The notes under the pieces: generated by a model
What the model was told of the DNA's origin: nothing
Databases searched by the model: none
Seen by the model: the letters and a program-made list of their open reading frames with translations, nothing else
Shown here: piece after piece, positions 8,329 through 15,379 of the stretch
How the letters are laid out: the number at the start of each line of letters is the position of its first letter
Numbering within the stretch: position 1 is the first letter of the stretch
Translations under genes and position numbers: made by a program
Source of the DNA: CAYVQZ01 sp964453435
Lineage (GTDB): Bacteria; Abyssobacteria; SURF-5
DNA length: 64,000 nt
NCBI GenBank assembly: GCA_964453435.1
Contig: CAYVQZ010000019.1
Coordinates: 1-64,000, forward strand
Reading direction: 5' to 3'

Positions 8329-9063
8329 ATGGACTATGACCGATACAAGAGCATAATTGTGGAGCGGGAAGGGCGCATCCTTCGCGTGGTCCTGAACAGG
8401 CCCGAGAGCCTCAATGCCATTACTCCCGCGATGCATGCGGAGCTGGCGACCATATTTGCGGATGTCAGAAAAGACACCGAGGCTGATGTGGTGATACTGA
8501 CAGGGGCGGGCCGGGGGTTCTGTGCGGGCGCCGACCTGAAGGAGCCTATCCCTGACAAGGAGACGGCGGAAAGGATATTCGCCGAGGCGCGAGAGATAAT
8601 TGTCGGCATTTTGGAGCTCGAAAAACCCATGATATCGGCGGTGAACGGGCCGGCGGCGGGTTTGGGAGCGACCCTGGCTTTGTTCGCCGACATCGTGGTT
8701 GCATCAGACCGGGCGAAAATCGGCGACACACACGTGAAAGTAGGCTTGGCGGCGGGAGATGGAGGAGCGGTCATTTGGCCGATTCTTGTCGGCGTGAACA
8801 AGGCGAAAGAACTTCTGATGACCGGCGAGGTGATTCCGGCCCAGGAGGCGCTTCGCATAGGGCTCGTCAACCACGTCGTTCCGCACGAGCAACTGGATGA
8901 ATTCGTTATGCGGATGGCGCAGCGACTGGTTTCGGGTGATAAGATGGCAATTCAATTCACGAAGAAAGCCGTGAATCAATACGTGAAATGGATGCTGAAC
9001 CAGGTGTTCGACTACTCGCTCATCCTCGAATACCAATGTGCGATGAGAGCCTTTTCGCAATAA
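8329..9063 (+). CDS. enoyl-CoA hydratase/isomerase (crotonase) family protein
   Basis: A crotonase-fold protein of 244 residues. RVVLNRPESLNA near residue 21 is the family opening, GRGFCAGADL near residue 62 and GPAAGLGATLAL near residue 105 form the oxyanion hole, and VKVGLAAGDGGA near residue 137 is the second active-site segment. Family members hydrate enoyl-CoA or catalyse isomerase, lyase or thioesterase reactions on acyl-CoA. I cannot pick the reaction, although the VGLAAGDGG form is common among hydratases. The start is ambiguous. ATG 8329 matches the family N-terminus, while GTG 8290 has the better box (GGAGGAGGG at 8278-8286) and would add 13 residues. The gene converges on the kinase-like gene on the other strand. 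Confidence 0.8.
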   Translation: MDYDRYKSIIVEREGRILRVVLNRPESLNAITPAMHAELATIFADVRKDTEADVVILTGAGRGFCAGADLKEPIPDKETAERIFAEAREIIVGILELEKPMISAVNGPAAGLGATLALFADIVVASDRAKIGDTHVKVGLAAGDGGAVIWPILVGVNKAKELLMTGEVIPAQEALRIGLVNHVVPHEQLDEFVMRMAQRLVSGDKMAIQFTKKAVNQYVKWMLNQVFDYSLILEYQCAMRAFSQ

Positions 9064-9076
9064 CGGATTGGGGTCA

Positions 9077-9185
9077 ATTCCGGGGAGATGGAATCGCGCG
9101 CGCGGTGACCTTCGGCCCCCCATAAATCCAAGGCGCCATGTGCGAATAAATTCGCACCCACAGAGGGAATCCATCTCCCCGGAAT
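9077..9185. repeat. dispersed repeat family B, copy 2, with 16-bp inverted ends
   Basis: A 109-base element between two convergent genes. Its ends are perfect inverted repeats: ATTCCGGGGAGATGGA at 9077-9092 and its reverse complement at 9170-9185. Inside lies a second palindrome, GTGCGAAT-AA-ATTCGCAC. It shares several ordered blocks with 7036-7165. A related start, TCAATTCCGGGGG, also occurs near 11380. The structure suggests a small non-autonomous mobile element or a REP-like unit; it could also act as a bidirectional transcript end. Confidence 0.6.
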
Positions 9186-9271
9186 CAGGGTTTTGGCTTT
9201 TCGGCAGAACAGGCAACCGCGCGGGCAGATACACAGCCCGCTACGGTGCGCAATGCCGGCTCGCATCCATC

Positions 9272-10078
9272 CTAGTCTTCGGTGACGGTTGGCTCGATAT
9301 TCGTCGTTATCTCCCTGATTCCGACGACATCCTTCAGCAAGTCGTTCACCTGGGCCGCAATGCGTTCCTTGTGTGACAGCGAGGCGGACATGCTGACATA
9401 CACGTGGCCGTTCTTGCATGTAACCTTTGCGGTCGGCGCATGGTCAACGAGCATCACATGAGCCCGCGCGGCAATGAGCAAGTCGTCCAGGATCCTCCGG
9501 GATTCCGGCGTCGGTTGGAAACAAGGCCGTTGAGCGACATCCGCAAGGATTTCGACGGCGTCATCGACCGTCAACCTCTTAATATGAATAACCATGTCGT
9601 ACAGACTCGGGTCGGCGGTATCAATCCCATAAAGTGAAAGGCTCCATTTTCGTCGTTCGTCGTCGTCTTTTTTCAGAATATACCGAGCCTTGTCTTCGGA
9701 AATATCTTCGCGCCGCATTTCCTCGCGCACCCTGTCCTCCATGTTGGCGACTATCCTGACTTTGAACAGATGAGGAACTTCCTTCAGGAGGAAGTGACCG
9801 GCCAGGCCGTGATAAATGACATTCCCGTCGCGGACGCTTTCGAGAAGAGCTTCGCGAATGAATGCGATGTATTTCTCTTTTCCGTAGGTGAAGCGGTCGA
9901 GAACCGAGGGCGCATCATGAAGCGCGCGGACAAGTTTCACCTCGGGAATGTTGAAAGCCTGAGAGGCCTCAATGAGCACTTCCCTCGAAATACATTGATA
10001 CCCCAGCTTGTCCGCCAGTTTCTCGGCGATCTCTTTCCCCCGTGTGTAGGTGCCCCTGGAAATCGTAATGATGGCCAT
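9272..10078 (-). CDS. cytidylate-kinase-like protein with C-terminal BON-like domain
   Basis: A 268-residue protein of the cytidylate-kinase-like (Cytidylate_kin2) family. The N-terminus ITISRGTYTRGKEIA replaces the classical P-loop, and the middle RIVANMEDRVREEMRRE block with KKDDDERRKW resembles the lid region of this family. From about residue 205 the chain changes character and reads AKVTCKNGHVYVSM with later VVGIREI, which looks like a BON domain, a module usually linked to membrane or ligand binding. Kinase activity and substrate are unproven. AAAGGG precedes the ATG at 10078. A clear promoter and a palindrome lie upstream. The gene stands alone between the crotonase gene and a membrane-protein gene. 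Confidence 0.75.
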   Translation of the reverse strand: MAIITISRGTYTRGKEIAEKLADKLGYQCISREVLIEASQAFNIPEVKLVRALHDAPSVLDRFTYGKEKYIAFIREALLESVRDGNVIYHGLAGHFLLKEVPHLFKVRIVANMEDRVREEMRREDISEDKARYILKKDDDERRKWSLSLYGIDTADPSLYDMVIHIKRLTVDDAVEILADVAQRPCFQPTPESRRILDDLLIAARAHVMLVDHAPTAKVTCKNGHVYVSMSASLSHKERIAAQVNDLLKDVVGIREITTNIEPTVTED

Positions 10079-10140
10079 GAGAGAACCCTTTCTTATTCAC
10101 CCATGAAAATCCGCCCGATATCGTTTAGCACGGCTATTTC

Positions 10141-10169
10141 AATTTAACCCGAACCCCATGTCTTGTCAA
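10141..10169 (-). promoter_or_regulatory. sigma-70-type promoter of the kinase-BON gene
   Basis: On the minus strand TTGACA (10164-10169) is a perfect -35 box, followed after 17 bases by TAAATT (10141-10146) as a -10 box. The transcript would start near 10134, about 55 bases before the ATG at 10078. No other candidate is as good. Confidence 0.55.
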
Positions 10170-10181
10170 TATGTGATATTG
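10167..10181. promoter_or_regulatory. palindromic operator-like site overlapping a -35 box
   Basis: CAATAT-GTG-ATATTG is a perfect 6+3+6 palindrome. Its left arm overlaps the -35 box of the promoter at 10141-10169. A dimeric repressor bound here would block RNA polymerase. The regulator is unknown and not encoded next to it. Confidence 0.35.
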
Positions 10182-10212
10182 TTTGACCGTTTGCGGTCCA
10201 CCCGGATTACGT

Positions 10213-11133
10213 TCATGTGGGTGTTCCCATAATTCGTTCATCGGTCCGGATTCTTATCGTTGTCAAGCCCAGAACTCTGAAGAACAAGAAGCTGGAGAGC
10301 TTGTAAAGGGCAAATGCCATGAGAAGAGGGAAGAGGACAATCTCGGTGAATACGAGCGCCGAATAGGAAAGGAAAATGAGGAGAGCCGTGTCGAACACTG
10401 CGCGCAGCTTTTCGGACCGGGCATCCATACCGGCTCGCAACCTGTCGAAGCTCTCCATGGGATACGCAAGGGAAAGGGTGGCCCGTAGAGACAAGAAGTC
10501 TTCCTTCAATTCTCCGAACTCCTTCTCGAGTTCTCTCATTTGCTCGACTTTCCTCTGTTTGGCCGATTCTATAACGTATCGTTTGAGGCTGAAGCTCGAC
10601 AGAATGCTGAGTGGCGCAAGATAGGCAATGAGCAGCCCCAGGAAAAGGATTATTTTTGCGGCAGGAAGGGAATACTTTTGGAGAGTGCGAACGACATCCT
10701 TCCACGGCTTCTTCTCCACCTCGGCCGGGAACGCCATGTAGAAGGCAAACAGGAGAAAGGCGGCCCCCATAATTATCGTGCCGAACTCCAGCAATTCGGT
10801 CTCCAGGATGATGGCGTACAAACTGAGAATGAAGAGCCCGTAAAGCAGCACCTTCCAGATGTAATCCACAAAATCATAGACGGACTGCACGGAGTCGCCG
10901 ATTTCGATACTCAGAAAGACGATGCCCGTTGTGGAGCCTTCGATAATAGCAATCATCGCTTTGATTCCCGAGACGACGACGAAGGCTTTCGCGTTGTTTT
11001 TCAGGGCGTCCTCGACGATATCGTGTGAGACCTCCGTGACTGTCCGGAACCCCAGGACTCCCGGGAAAAAGAAACAGCACAACGCCAGCAGCGCCAGGAG
11101 CGCCACAAGCAGATAGCGCCTCAGTTTGCGCAT
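10213..11133 (-). CDS. polytopic membrane protein with coiled-coil segment, unknown function
   Basis: A 306-residue membrane protein I do not recognise. An N-terminal hydrophobic helix (about residues 6-26) looks like a signal anchor. It is followed by hydrophobic stretches near residues 90-115, 118-135 and 160-185, then a charged helical segment of about 50 residues rich in Lys and Glu (near 190-240), and a last membrane region near residues 255-290. This layout, with a coiled coil between membrane helices, suggests a scaffold or oligomerising membrane protein. I chose ATG 11133 because AGAGG sits just before it; a GTG at 11157 would add eight residues. The DNA between its stop and the kinase promoter is only about 40 bases. 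Confidence 0.6.
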   Translation of the reverse strand: MRKLRRYLLVALLALLALCCFFFPGVLGFRTVTEVSHDIVEDALKNNAKAFVVVSGIKAMIAIIEGSTTGIVFLSIEIGDSVQSVYDFVDYIWKVLLYGLFILSLYAIILETELLEFGTIIMGAAFLLFAFYMAFPAEVEKKPWKDVVRTLQKYSLPAAKIILFLGLLIAYLAPLSILSSFSLKRYVIESAKQRKVEQMRELEKEFGELKEDFLSLRATLSLAYPMESFDRLRAGMDARSEKLRAVFDTALLIFLSYSALVFTEIVLFPLLMAFALYKLSSFLFFRVLGLTTIRIRTDERIMGTPT

Positions 11134-11502
11134 GTCGCCTCTTGTTTTCAGGGCCACTGGTCACACGCCTTTCTTTCGATTCGTTTGAAGGGTTCGCTCG
11201 ACAGCTCGAGACAACACATTCCGCGCGGACAAACAAGGCCTTTCGAGCTTCTTGATTCTAACAGGCGATAAATGAAACGTCAAAAGGCAAGAACGAGACC
11301 GTTCGGAAAAGCATCAGGCAACGAAATACGAAGCATCCGAAACAACGGAACATGAAAGTGTCCGGCGGTTCAAGGTCAATTCCGGGGGCACCGCGCGGCA
11401 TGGTGTTCCCACTAGGCCGCATCCCCGACCCTGCGACATGTTCGCGCTCCCCTGCGCCGTGCAATCGCAAGACAGAGTCAGCATCTCTTGTTTGCTCGGC
11501 GG

Positions 11503-11619
11503 TCAGTCGCTAACCGGCCCCGTGTAGCTGCTTCGTTTCGATTTCCACACCACAACTCCGGCCAGACATATGCCCGCGGCCACAATAATGGCTGCGATGA
11601 TAAAGATTACTTTCAGCAC
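11503..11619 (-). CDS. putative 38-residue single-span membrane peptide
   Basis: A short frame starting with GTG at 11619. GGGAGGGAGA lies eight or so bases before the start, a strong ribosome binding site on this strand. The product is a hydrophobic helix of about 22 residues (VIFIIAAIIVAAG then ICLAGVVVW) followed by a basic-polar tail KSKRSSYTGPVSD, giving an N-out or positive-inside single-span topology. It resembles many small membrane proteins by shape only. It stands alone with 369 bases before the next minus-strand gene. Confidence 0.4.
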   Translation of the reverse strand: MLKVIFIIAAIIVAAGICLAGVVVWKSKRSSYTGPVSD

Positions 11620-11769
11620 TCTGTCTCCCTCCCAAGGCCGAATGGCCGATCGTTTTGCGGTCCGTGTCCTCCGTTACAATAATGAACAGCACTAATAATG
11701 GGTTCCCCCGGGTCACAGGACAGTCAAGAAAATATGTCATCGAAGAAGGAATTTGTTAATTCCGATTTC

Positions 11770-11811
11770 GACTCCTCTATTATGACTCCTCTATTATGAC
11801 TCTTCTATTAT
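11770..11811. repeat. 14-bp tandem repeat, three copies
   Basis: Three consecutive copies of GACTCCTCTATTAT; the third has one change (GACTCTTCTATTAT). The copies are directly adjacent. The location, upstream of the MITE-like element and the mrp operon, is non-coding. Slippage expansion or a multi-site protein target are both possible. Confidence 0.7.
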
Positions 11812-11992
11812 TGACACGGAGGGGAAAAAAATGACATATTGTCGCTGAAAGGCTCTGTTTCAGCAGAATTTCAAGCGGCTTTGGAACGATTGAGAGTTGG
11901 TCAGGTGAAGGAGTGAAGCCGTGCGCTCCCTGACCCGCTCCGACCTTCGCATCTCACCCTCGAGGATGCGGAGAGAGCATCTACACTGCAGG

Positions 11993-12141
11993 CAGTGAGT
12001 GTGTCCGATAATTCATTGATGGCCGCTTCGGGGACAGTCCCTATTCTACGAATCCCCAAAAAACGGGGGATTCCGCAAATACTGACAGTCCCCTGCGCTC
12101 TCGCTTTCGACCAAACACATAATTGTCGGACACATTCACAG
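11993..12141. mobile_element. MITE-like element, repeat family A, with 21-bp inverted ends
   Basis: A 149-base element. The left end (11993-12013) and the reverse complement of the right end (12121-12141) agree at 18 of 21 positions, around the core GTGTCCGAYAATT. The interior contains CGCTTCGGGGACAGTCC and, further on, GACAGTCCCCTGCGCTC, both shared with the repeats at 33388-33587 and in part with 24821-24960. It encodes nothing. GGGGACAGTCCCC-type palindromes are common in repeats mobilised in trans by other transposases. It ends 66 bases before mrpA and could influence its transcription. Confidence 0.55.
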
Positions 12142-12207
12142 TGGCGGATGAAGCCGAAATATCGAGTAATCCGTGCAATCTGAAAGAGACAGAACGGTTA
12201 GTTGGGA

Positions 12208-14589
12208 ATGACTGTAGTTGTGCTATCCGGCTTCCTCGTGTCCTTCCTCGCTCCGCTGGTGTGCCGATTGACCAAGAGATGGTCAGGCATCGTGCTGGCG
12301 GCATTTCCCTTGTGTCTTCTATTTTATTTCTTCTCATTTTTTGGGCGTATCGCCGGTGGAGAAAACCATATCTTTTCATACGCATGGATTTCAGAGCTTG
12401 GCATTAACCTGTCATTCAATGTCGACGGACTCGGCCTCCTCTTCAGCGCGCTTATCACCGGAATCGGAGCGCTTGTATTTATCTACGCCAACGACTACAT
12501 GGCCGGTCAGCAGGAACTCGGACGATTTTACACGTATATGCTTTTGTTTATGTCCTCGATGCTTGGAGTAGTGTTGTCGGACAATGTCGTAACGCTGTTC
12601 ATATTCTGGGAATTAACCAGCCTGAGTTCGTATTTGCTTATCGGTTTTGACCATGAACGAGAGGATGCGCGAAAGGCTGCATGGCAGGCCTTGCTTGTCA
12701 CGGGGGGCGGTGGGCTTGCATTGTTTGCCGGACTGCTGCTGCTCGGGCAAATCGGCGGCAGCTACGAACTGTCTTCCCTGTTGGATAACGGCGACCTCAT
12801 TCGCTCGCATCCTCTCTATCTTCCTGTTCTTGTGCTGATTCTTGCGGGAGCCTTTACCAAGTCGGCGCAGTTTCCGTTTCATTTCTGGCTTCCGAATGCG
12901 ATGGTGGCCCCGACTCCGGTCAGCACGTATCTCCATTCGGCGACCATGGTGAAGGCTGGAATATACCTGCTCGCGCGGCTGAGCCCGATGCTCGGGGGAA
13001 CGACGGCCTGGACGGTATTCGTGGTTACGGCCGGCGCGGTCACGATGGTGATGAGCGGTTATCTTGCAATTACAAAGACCGACTTCAAACAAATCCTTGC
13101 CTATTCGACCTTAAGCATTCTCGGTGTGCTCACCTTTCTTCTCGGTCTGGGAACGAGAGCGGCCGTCGAAGCGGCGATGGCCTACCTCATGATTCATGCT
13201 TTGTACAAGGCGGCGCTGTTCCTGGTGGCCGGAATCGTGGATCACGAAGCCGGCACGCGGGATGTGACACGGGTCCGGGGTCTTCGCCTGGCGATGCCGG
13301 TGACCGCGGTGGCCGCCGGATTGGCGGCTCTTTCCATGGCGGGGCTTCCGCCCTTGTTCGGGTTTATCGGAAAAGAACTTGTCTTTACGGCGACACTGAA
13401 AGCTCCGCTCGCTCACCGCATGCTGACATTGGTTGTTCTTCTGACAAAAATTGCGATGGTCGTGGTTGCCGGAATTGTGGCCTATCGCCCGTTCGCCGGA
13501 AAAGAAATGCAATCGCCGAAGAAGGCGCACGAAGCGCCGATGGGAATGTATGGAGGCCCGCTGCTGCTTGCTGGCCTGGGTTTGCTGATCGGTGTTTTGC
13601 CGGAGCCGGTGGCAGGCAACATCGTTTCCGCTGCGGTGTCTGCCGTTCTCGCTCAGCCGACCGATGTGCGCTTGACACTGTTGCACGGTCTCAACATACA
13701 GCTACTACTCAGCATAACGACACTCGCTCTCGGCGTGGTCGCATACCTCAAGCGCGACGCGCTGCGGAAGCTTGTATCGAGCCTGGATTTTGGAGCGAGC
13801 GTTGGTCCCTCGAAAGCCTATGATGCGGCGCTGGGTGGAATGAACACGGTCGCGTACTATCAGACCCGAATCTTTCAGAGCGGGCATCTTCATATATATA
13901 TCCTGATAATCGTCGCGTCGGTGGTATTCCTTGTCGGCGGAACGATTCTGCAACTCGAGAGAGCGGTGTCATTTCAGAACGGAGCCGATATTCGCTTTTA
14001 TGATTGGGTGGTGGCGCTTGTGCTCGCAATCGCAATCATGACGGTTGTCCGCGCCCAATCGAGACTTTTTGCCGTTGTTTCGCTCGGGGCCGTCGGATAC
14101 GTAGTCGCGCTCATTTATGCCATGTTTGGAGCTCCGGACCTGGCCATGACGCAATTCGCCGTTGACACGCTCACGATTGTGCTGCTCGTGCTGGTATTGT
14201 ATCGGTTGCCCCGATACGTCTCGTATTCAGGGATACCGGAGCGTGTCCGCGACGCAGCCGCCGCGGTGGCGGCAGGCACACTCATCACCGCCTTGTCGCT
14301 GATGGCGACATCGGTAACTCACGACTCGGAAGTTTCCTCGTACCTCGCCGAAAACAGTTATCTGCTCGCCAAGGGGAAGAATATCGTGAATGTAATCCTG
14401 GTCGACTATCGGGCCATGGATACGATGGGTGAGATCACCGTGCTATGCGTTGCGGCTTTCGGGGTTTACGCTTTGCTCAAGCTTCGAATGAGGGGATTGT
14501 CGAATCGTGAGACAGGCTCACAGTCCCGGCGCCACAGTCCGATGACTCGAGGGACAGATGTTTCGGTAAACGAACAGAAAGAAGGATGA
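12208..14589 (+). CDS. mrpA: Na+/H+ antiporter subunit A (MrpA)
   Basis: The largest subunit of the Mrp (Mnh) cation/proton antiporter, 793 residues and almost entirely membrane helices. Residues about 1-500 form the NuoL-like proton-antiporter domain, with the conserved FIFWELTSLSSYLLIG block and HSATMVKAG and KAALFLVAGI blocks that contain the channel Lys and His. After about residue 590 comes the MrpA-specific part with APDLAMTQFAVDTLT (DUF4040 type) and an MrpB-like end. The last 25 or so residues form a polar tail rich in Arg and Ser. Its DNA shares AATCGTGAGACAG with the end of a family A repeat. ATG 12208 has only a weak box; a TTG two codons earlier is possible. Confidence 0.92.
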   Translation: MTVVVLSGFLVSFLAPLVCRLTKRWSGIVLAAFPLCLLFYFFSFFGRIAGGENHIFSYAWISELGINLSFNVDGLGLLFSALITGIGALVFIYANDYMAGQQELGRFYTYMLLFMSSMLGVVLSDNVVTLFIFWELTSLSSYLLIGFDHEREDARKAAWQALLVTGGGGLALFAGLLLLGQIGGSYELSSLLDNGDLIRSHPLYLPVLVLILAGAFTKSAQFPFHFWLPNAMVAPTPVSTYLHSATMVKAGIYLLARLSPMLGGTTAWTVFVVTAGAVTMVMSGYLAITKTDFKQILAYSTLSILGVLTFLLGLGTRAAVEAAMAYLMIHALYKAALFLVAGIVDHEAGTRDVTRVRGLRLAMPVTAVAAGLAALSMAGLPPLFGFIGKELVFTATLKAPLAHRMLTLVVLLTKIAMVVVAGIVAYRPFAGKEMQSPKKAHEAPMGMYGGPLLLAGLGLLIGVLPEPVAGNIVSAAVSAVLAQPTDVRLTLLHGLNIQLLLSITTLALGVVAYLKRDALRKLVSSLDFGASVGPSKAYDAALGGMNTVAYYQTRIFQSGHLHIYILIIVASVVFLVGGTILQLERAVSFQNGADIRFYDWVVALVLAIAIMTVVRAQSRLFAVVSLGAVGYVVALIYAMFGAPDLAMTQFAVDTLTIVLLVLVLYRLPRYVSYSGIPERVRDAAAAVAAGTLITALSLMATSVTHDSEVSSYLAENSYLLAKGKNIVNVILVDYRAMDTMGEITVLCVAAFGVYALLKLRMRGLSNRETGSQSRRHSPMTRGTDVSVNEQKEG

Positions 14590-14595
14590 ATCGGC

Positions 14596-15003
14596 ATGGT
14601 TTCCTTGATTTTATTGACCGCTACCAGGTATCTTTTGCCGCTTCTTCTGCTCCTCTCGCTGTATTTGCTGCTGTTCGGGCACAATGTGCCGGGCGGCGGC
14701 TTCGAGGGAGGGCTCGTGGCGGCAGCGGCTTTTGCCCTCTTCACCGTCGCCCACGGCGTGGACCGCGCAAGACGCCTGCTTCATGTGAACCCGCGCTCCC
14801 TCGTCGGTTCCGGCCTGCTGGTGACGCTCATCAGCGGCACGCTTTCTTTCTTTGTGAACAAGCCGTTTCTGACTTCGCAATGGAGCGCGCTGAACTTCCC
14901 GGGAAAGTGGAAAGCAGGGACGCCGCTTTTGTTCGACATTGGTGTATATCTCGTCGTAATCGGCGCGACGCTTGCAATAATCTTTTCGCTGGCCGAGGAT
15001 TGA
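14596..15003 (+). CDS. mrpB: Na+/H+ antiporter subunit B (MrpB)
   Basis: A 135-residue membrane subunit with the MnhB domain. The hallmark GHNVPGGGFEGGLVAA lies near residues 28-43, followed by further hydrophobic helices. It works as part of the Mrp complex that exchanges cytoplasmic Na+ for H+. It follows mrpA after six bases, with AAGGATG before ATG 14596, and is four bases from mrpC. A longer frame shifted by one base (14586-15329) overlaps it but has the composition of a shadow. Confidence 0.9.
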   Translation: MVSLILLTATRYLLPLLLLLSLYLLLFGHNVPGGGFEGGLVAAAAFALFTVAHGVDRARRLLHVNPRSLVGSGLLVTLISGTLSFFVNKPFLTSQWSALNFPGKWKAGTPLLFDIGVYLVVIGATLAIIFSLAED

Positions 15004-15006
15004 ACT

Positions 15007-15357
15007 ATGCAAATACTTCTTTCCGTCATTGTGGGCCTTTTATACGGGGCGGGACTGTACCTCATGATGCGCCGAAGCATCGTGAAACTGATCATTGGTC
15101 TTGCGCTCCTCAGCCACGGAGCGAATCTGTTGATATTCATCATGGGGCGCCTGACCAGGAGCGGCCCTCCGATAATACCATCGGATGCCGTGCAACTGAC
15201 GGGACCGCACGCCGACCCTCTTCCGCAGGCGCTCGTTTTGACAGCTATCGTTATCGGCTTCGGGCTGCAGGCCTTTGCGGTGGTCTTGATACGGCAGGCC
15301 CATCAAAGCGTGGGGACGGACGACCTTGACGAAATGCAGGCGACCGACATGATATAA
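15007..15357 (+). CDS. mrpC: Na+/H+ antiporter subunit C (MrpC)
   Basis: A 116-residue, three-helix subunit homologous to NuoK. GLYLMMRRSIVKLIIGLALLSHGANLLI is the family core, and the Pro-rich loop is followed by DPLPQALVLTAIVIGF with the conserved Asp-Pro-Leu-Pro-Gln-Ala block. It sits in the ion-translocating membrane arm of the antiporter. GAGG precedes ATG 15007. Confidence 0.92.
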   Translation: MQILLSVIVGLLYGAGLYLMMRRSIVKLIIGLALLSHGANLLIFIMGRLTRSGPPIIPSDAVQLTGPHADPLPQALVLTAIVIGFGLQAFAVVLIRQAHQSVGTDDLDEMQATDMI

Positions 15358-15379
15358 GGAGCCTCAGAAGGGACCCGAC

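Larger units (their letters stand above)
11134..12207. other. gene-poor kilobase between the membrane-protein gene and mrpA
   Basis: Apart from a 38-codon frame, a tandem repeat and a MITE-like element (listed separately), I see no supported gene here. The stretch near 11372-11415 begins like repeat family B. The lower GC near 11690-11830 may mark promoter DNA. No transcript terminator with a T-run was found. Confidence 0.5.

Noticed and set aside
14586..15329. 247-codon plus-strand frame over mrpB and mrpC
   Set aside because: Arg- and Pro-rich composition of a shifted-frame shadow; mrpB and mrpC in the other frames are unmistakable.
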